DNA of 42,224 nucleotides from JAWKHR01 sp041394725. Its GTDB lineage: Bacteria; Acidobacteriota; Vicinamibacteria; Vicinamibacterales; SCN-69-37. This document shows, piece by piece, positions 40,129 through 42,224 of this stretch; the stretch's first letter is position 1; every line of letters begins with the position of its first letter. The stretch covers positions 1 through 42,224 of the forward strand of contig JAWKHR010000051.1 of NCBI GenBank assembly GCA_041394725.1, in the 5' to 3' direction. Position numbers and translations under genes: made by a program. The notes below the pieces were generated by a model that did not search any database, was not told where the DNA came from, and was given only the letters and a program-made list of their open reading frames with translations.

Positions 40129-40156
40129 TTCCAAGTTCGACCTTCGAACTTCAAGG
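40129..40156. repeat. Heptameric repeat (TTCGAAC type, 4 units), beside the rpoD terminator
   Basis: Four 7-bp units: TTCCAAG, TTCGACC, TTCGAAC, TTCAAGG. It lies between the rpoD stop and its terminator hairpin. Same family as the two arrays around the tRNA. Confidence 0.85.
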
Positions 40157-40205
40157 TCAATCACCGCCGCCGCGCATCGAAGCGCCCGCGGCGGCCGCCT
40201 GCCGC

Positions 40206-41900
<1,695 letters not shown>

Positions 41901-41933
41901 CGGCTTCTCCTTGCGGAAACGTGTGACGTGCGT

Positions 41934-42224
41934 CTAGATCGCTTCCAGCTTCCGAATCAGGTCCCGCTTGCGCTCCCAGAGGTCGCGCAGGCGCCCGGCC
42001 CGCTCGGGGCCCGCCGCCGCGCCGGCCTCGTCCTGGAGCCGGTCAATCTCGTCCTGCAGCGCCATCCGCTCCCGCTCCAGCCGGAGCCGGCGCAGCGCGC
42101 CCACGCAGTCGGCCGCGTTGGCCGGCGGCGCCTCGAGCGCGGCCACGCGCTCGAACAGCGCGCGCTCGCTCTCACTTAGACGCTCGCGGACCAGTTCCGG
42201 CAGCACGTCCGGCGGCACGTCCGA
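41934..42224 (-). CDS. dnaG: DNA primase DnaG, C-terminal fragment (cut by window edge)
   Basis: The last 96 residues of an open frame that runs off the window end. Visible sequence is helical and charged: ERALFERVAALEAPPANAAD, LRRLRLERERMALQDEID and DLWERKRDLIRKLEAI at the C-terminus. This matches the helicase-interacting C-terminal domain of primase in character, and the position directly upstream of rpoD on the same strand is diagnostic. Catalytic TOPRIM and zinc-binding domains lie outside the window. The stop is TAG at 41934-41936. Confidence 0.75.
   Translation of the reverse strand, partial: SDVPPDVLPELVRERLSESERALFERVAALEAPPANAADCVGALRRLRLERERMALQDEIDRLQDEAGAAAGPERAGRLRDLWERKRDLIRKLEAI

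Noticed and set aside
4831..40156. Tandem repeats considered as CRISPR arrays
   Set aside because: Units are 7 bp without spacers, and no cas genes are present.

Overview
This is a very GC-rich, gene-dense bacterial chromosome segment, about 42 kb, with mostly short intergenic gaps. Several traits together suggest Acidobacteriota, most likely the Vicinamibacteria: a large Ser/Thr kinase with TPR repeats beside a kinase-type ECF sigma factor, a complete mraZ-to-ftsZ cluster with a PASTA-bearing FtsI, a B12-type radical SAM protein, and many short intergenic repeats with a 7-bp period. The phylum is an inference from gene content and style. No rRNA or ribosomal protein gene is present to confirm it.

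Layout. (1) 24-4737: a signalling module with a TPR Ser/Thr kinase (-), an OmpA-family envelope protein (+) and an ECF sigma factor (-). The kinase and sigma genes share the same promoter-like motif, and the kinase N-terminus is broken by an apparent one-base frameshift. (2) 4843-10923: six envelope glycosyltransferase genes (-), tightly overlapping, followed on the same strand by ychF (10928-12007) at their upstream end. (3) 12163-28779: the division and cell wall (dcw) cluster (+): mraZ, rsmH, ftsL, ftsI, murE, murF, mraY, murD, ftsW, murG, murC, ftsQ, ftsA, ftsZ. It starts with a near-consensus sigma70 promoter and a four-repeat MraZ-type operator. murB and ddl are absent. A 125-bp nested inverted repeat separates murD from ftsW. 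(4) 29012-32117: a B12-type radical SAM protein, a small SpoVG-like protein and the peptidoglycan-editing enzyme PgeF. (5) 32162-38011 (-): a Cys-rich zinc-ribbon-like protein, a glycosidase-like lipoprotein, a coiled-coil C4 zinc-ribbon protein, a polytopic glycosyltransferase, an atypical Nramp-like transporter and a small membrane protein. Most of the last five are joined by 4-base stop/start overlaps. (6) 38260-42224 (-): tRNA-Ile2(CAU), a berberine-bridge-type FAD oxidase, the housekeeping sigma factor rpoD, and the 3' end of dnaG, cut by the window edge.

How the genes work together. The dcw cluster supplies the lipid II pathway (MurE, MurF, MraY, MurD, MurG, MurC) and the divisome (FtsL, FtsI, FtsW, FtsQ, FtsA, FtsZ). 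PgeF nearby corrects MurC errors. The glycosyltransferase block probably builds a polyprenol-linked surface glycan. The dnaG-rpoD pair is the familiar macromolecular-synthesis arrangement.

The most unusual signals are non-coding. The first is the motif GCTTGTCCT-N16/17-TAGCCT in front of both the ECF sigma factor and its neighbouring kinase. The second is a set of intergenic repeats with a 7-bp period in at least two sequence families. These and other repeats sit on or directly next to stop codons and often form inverted repeats. All functional calls come from reading the sequence and from known family motifs. No database search was possible.
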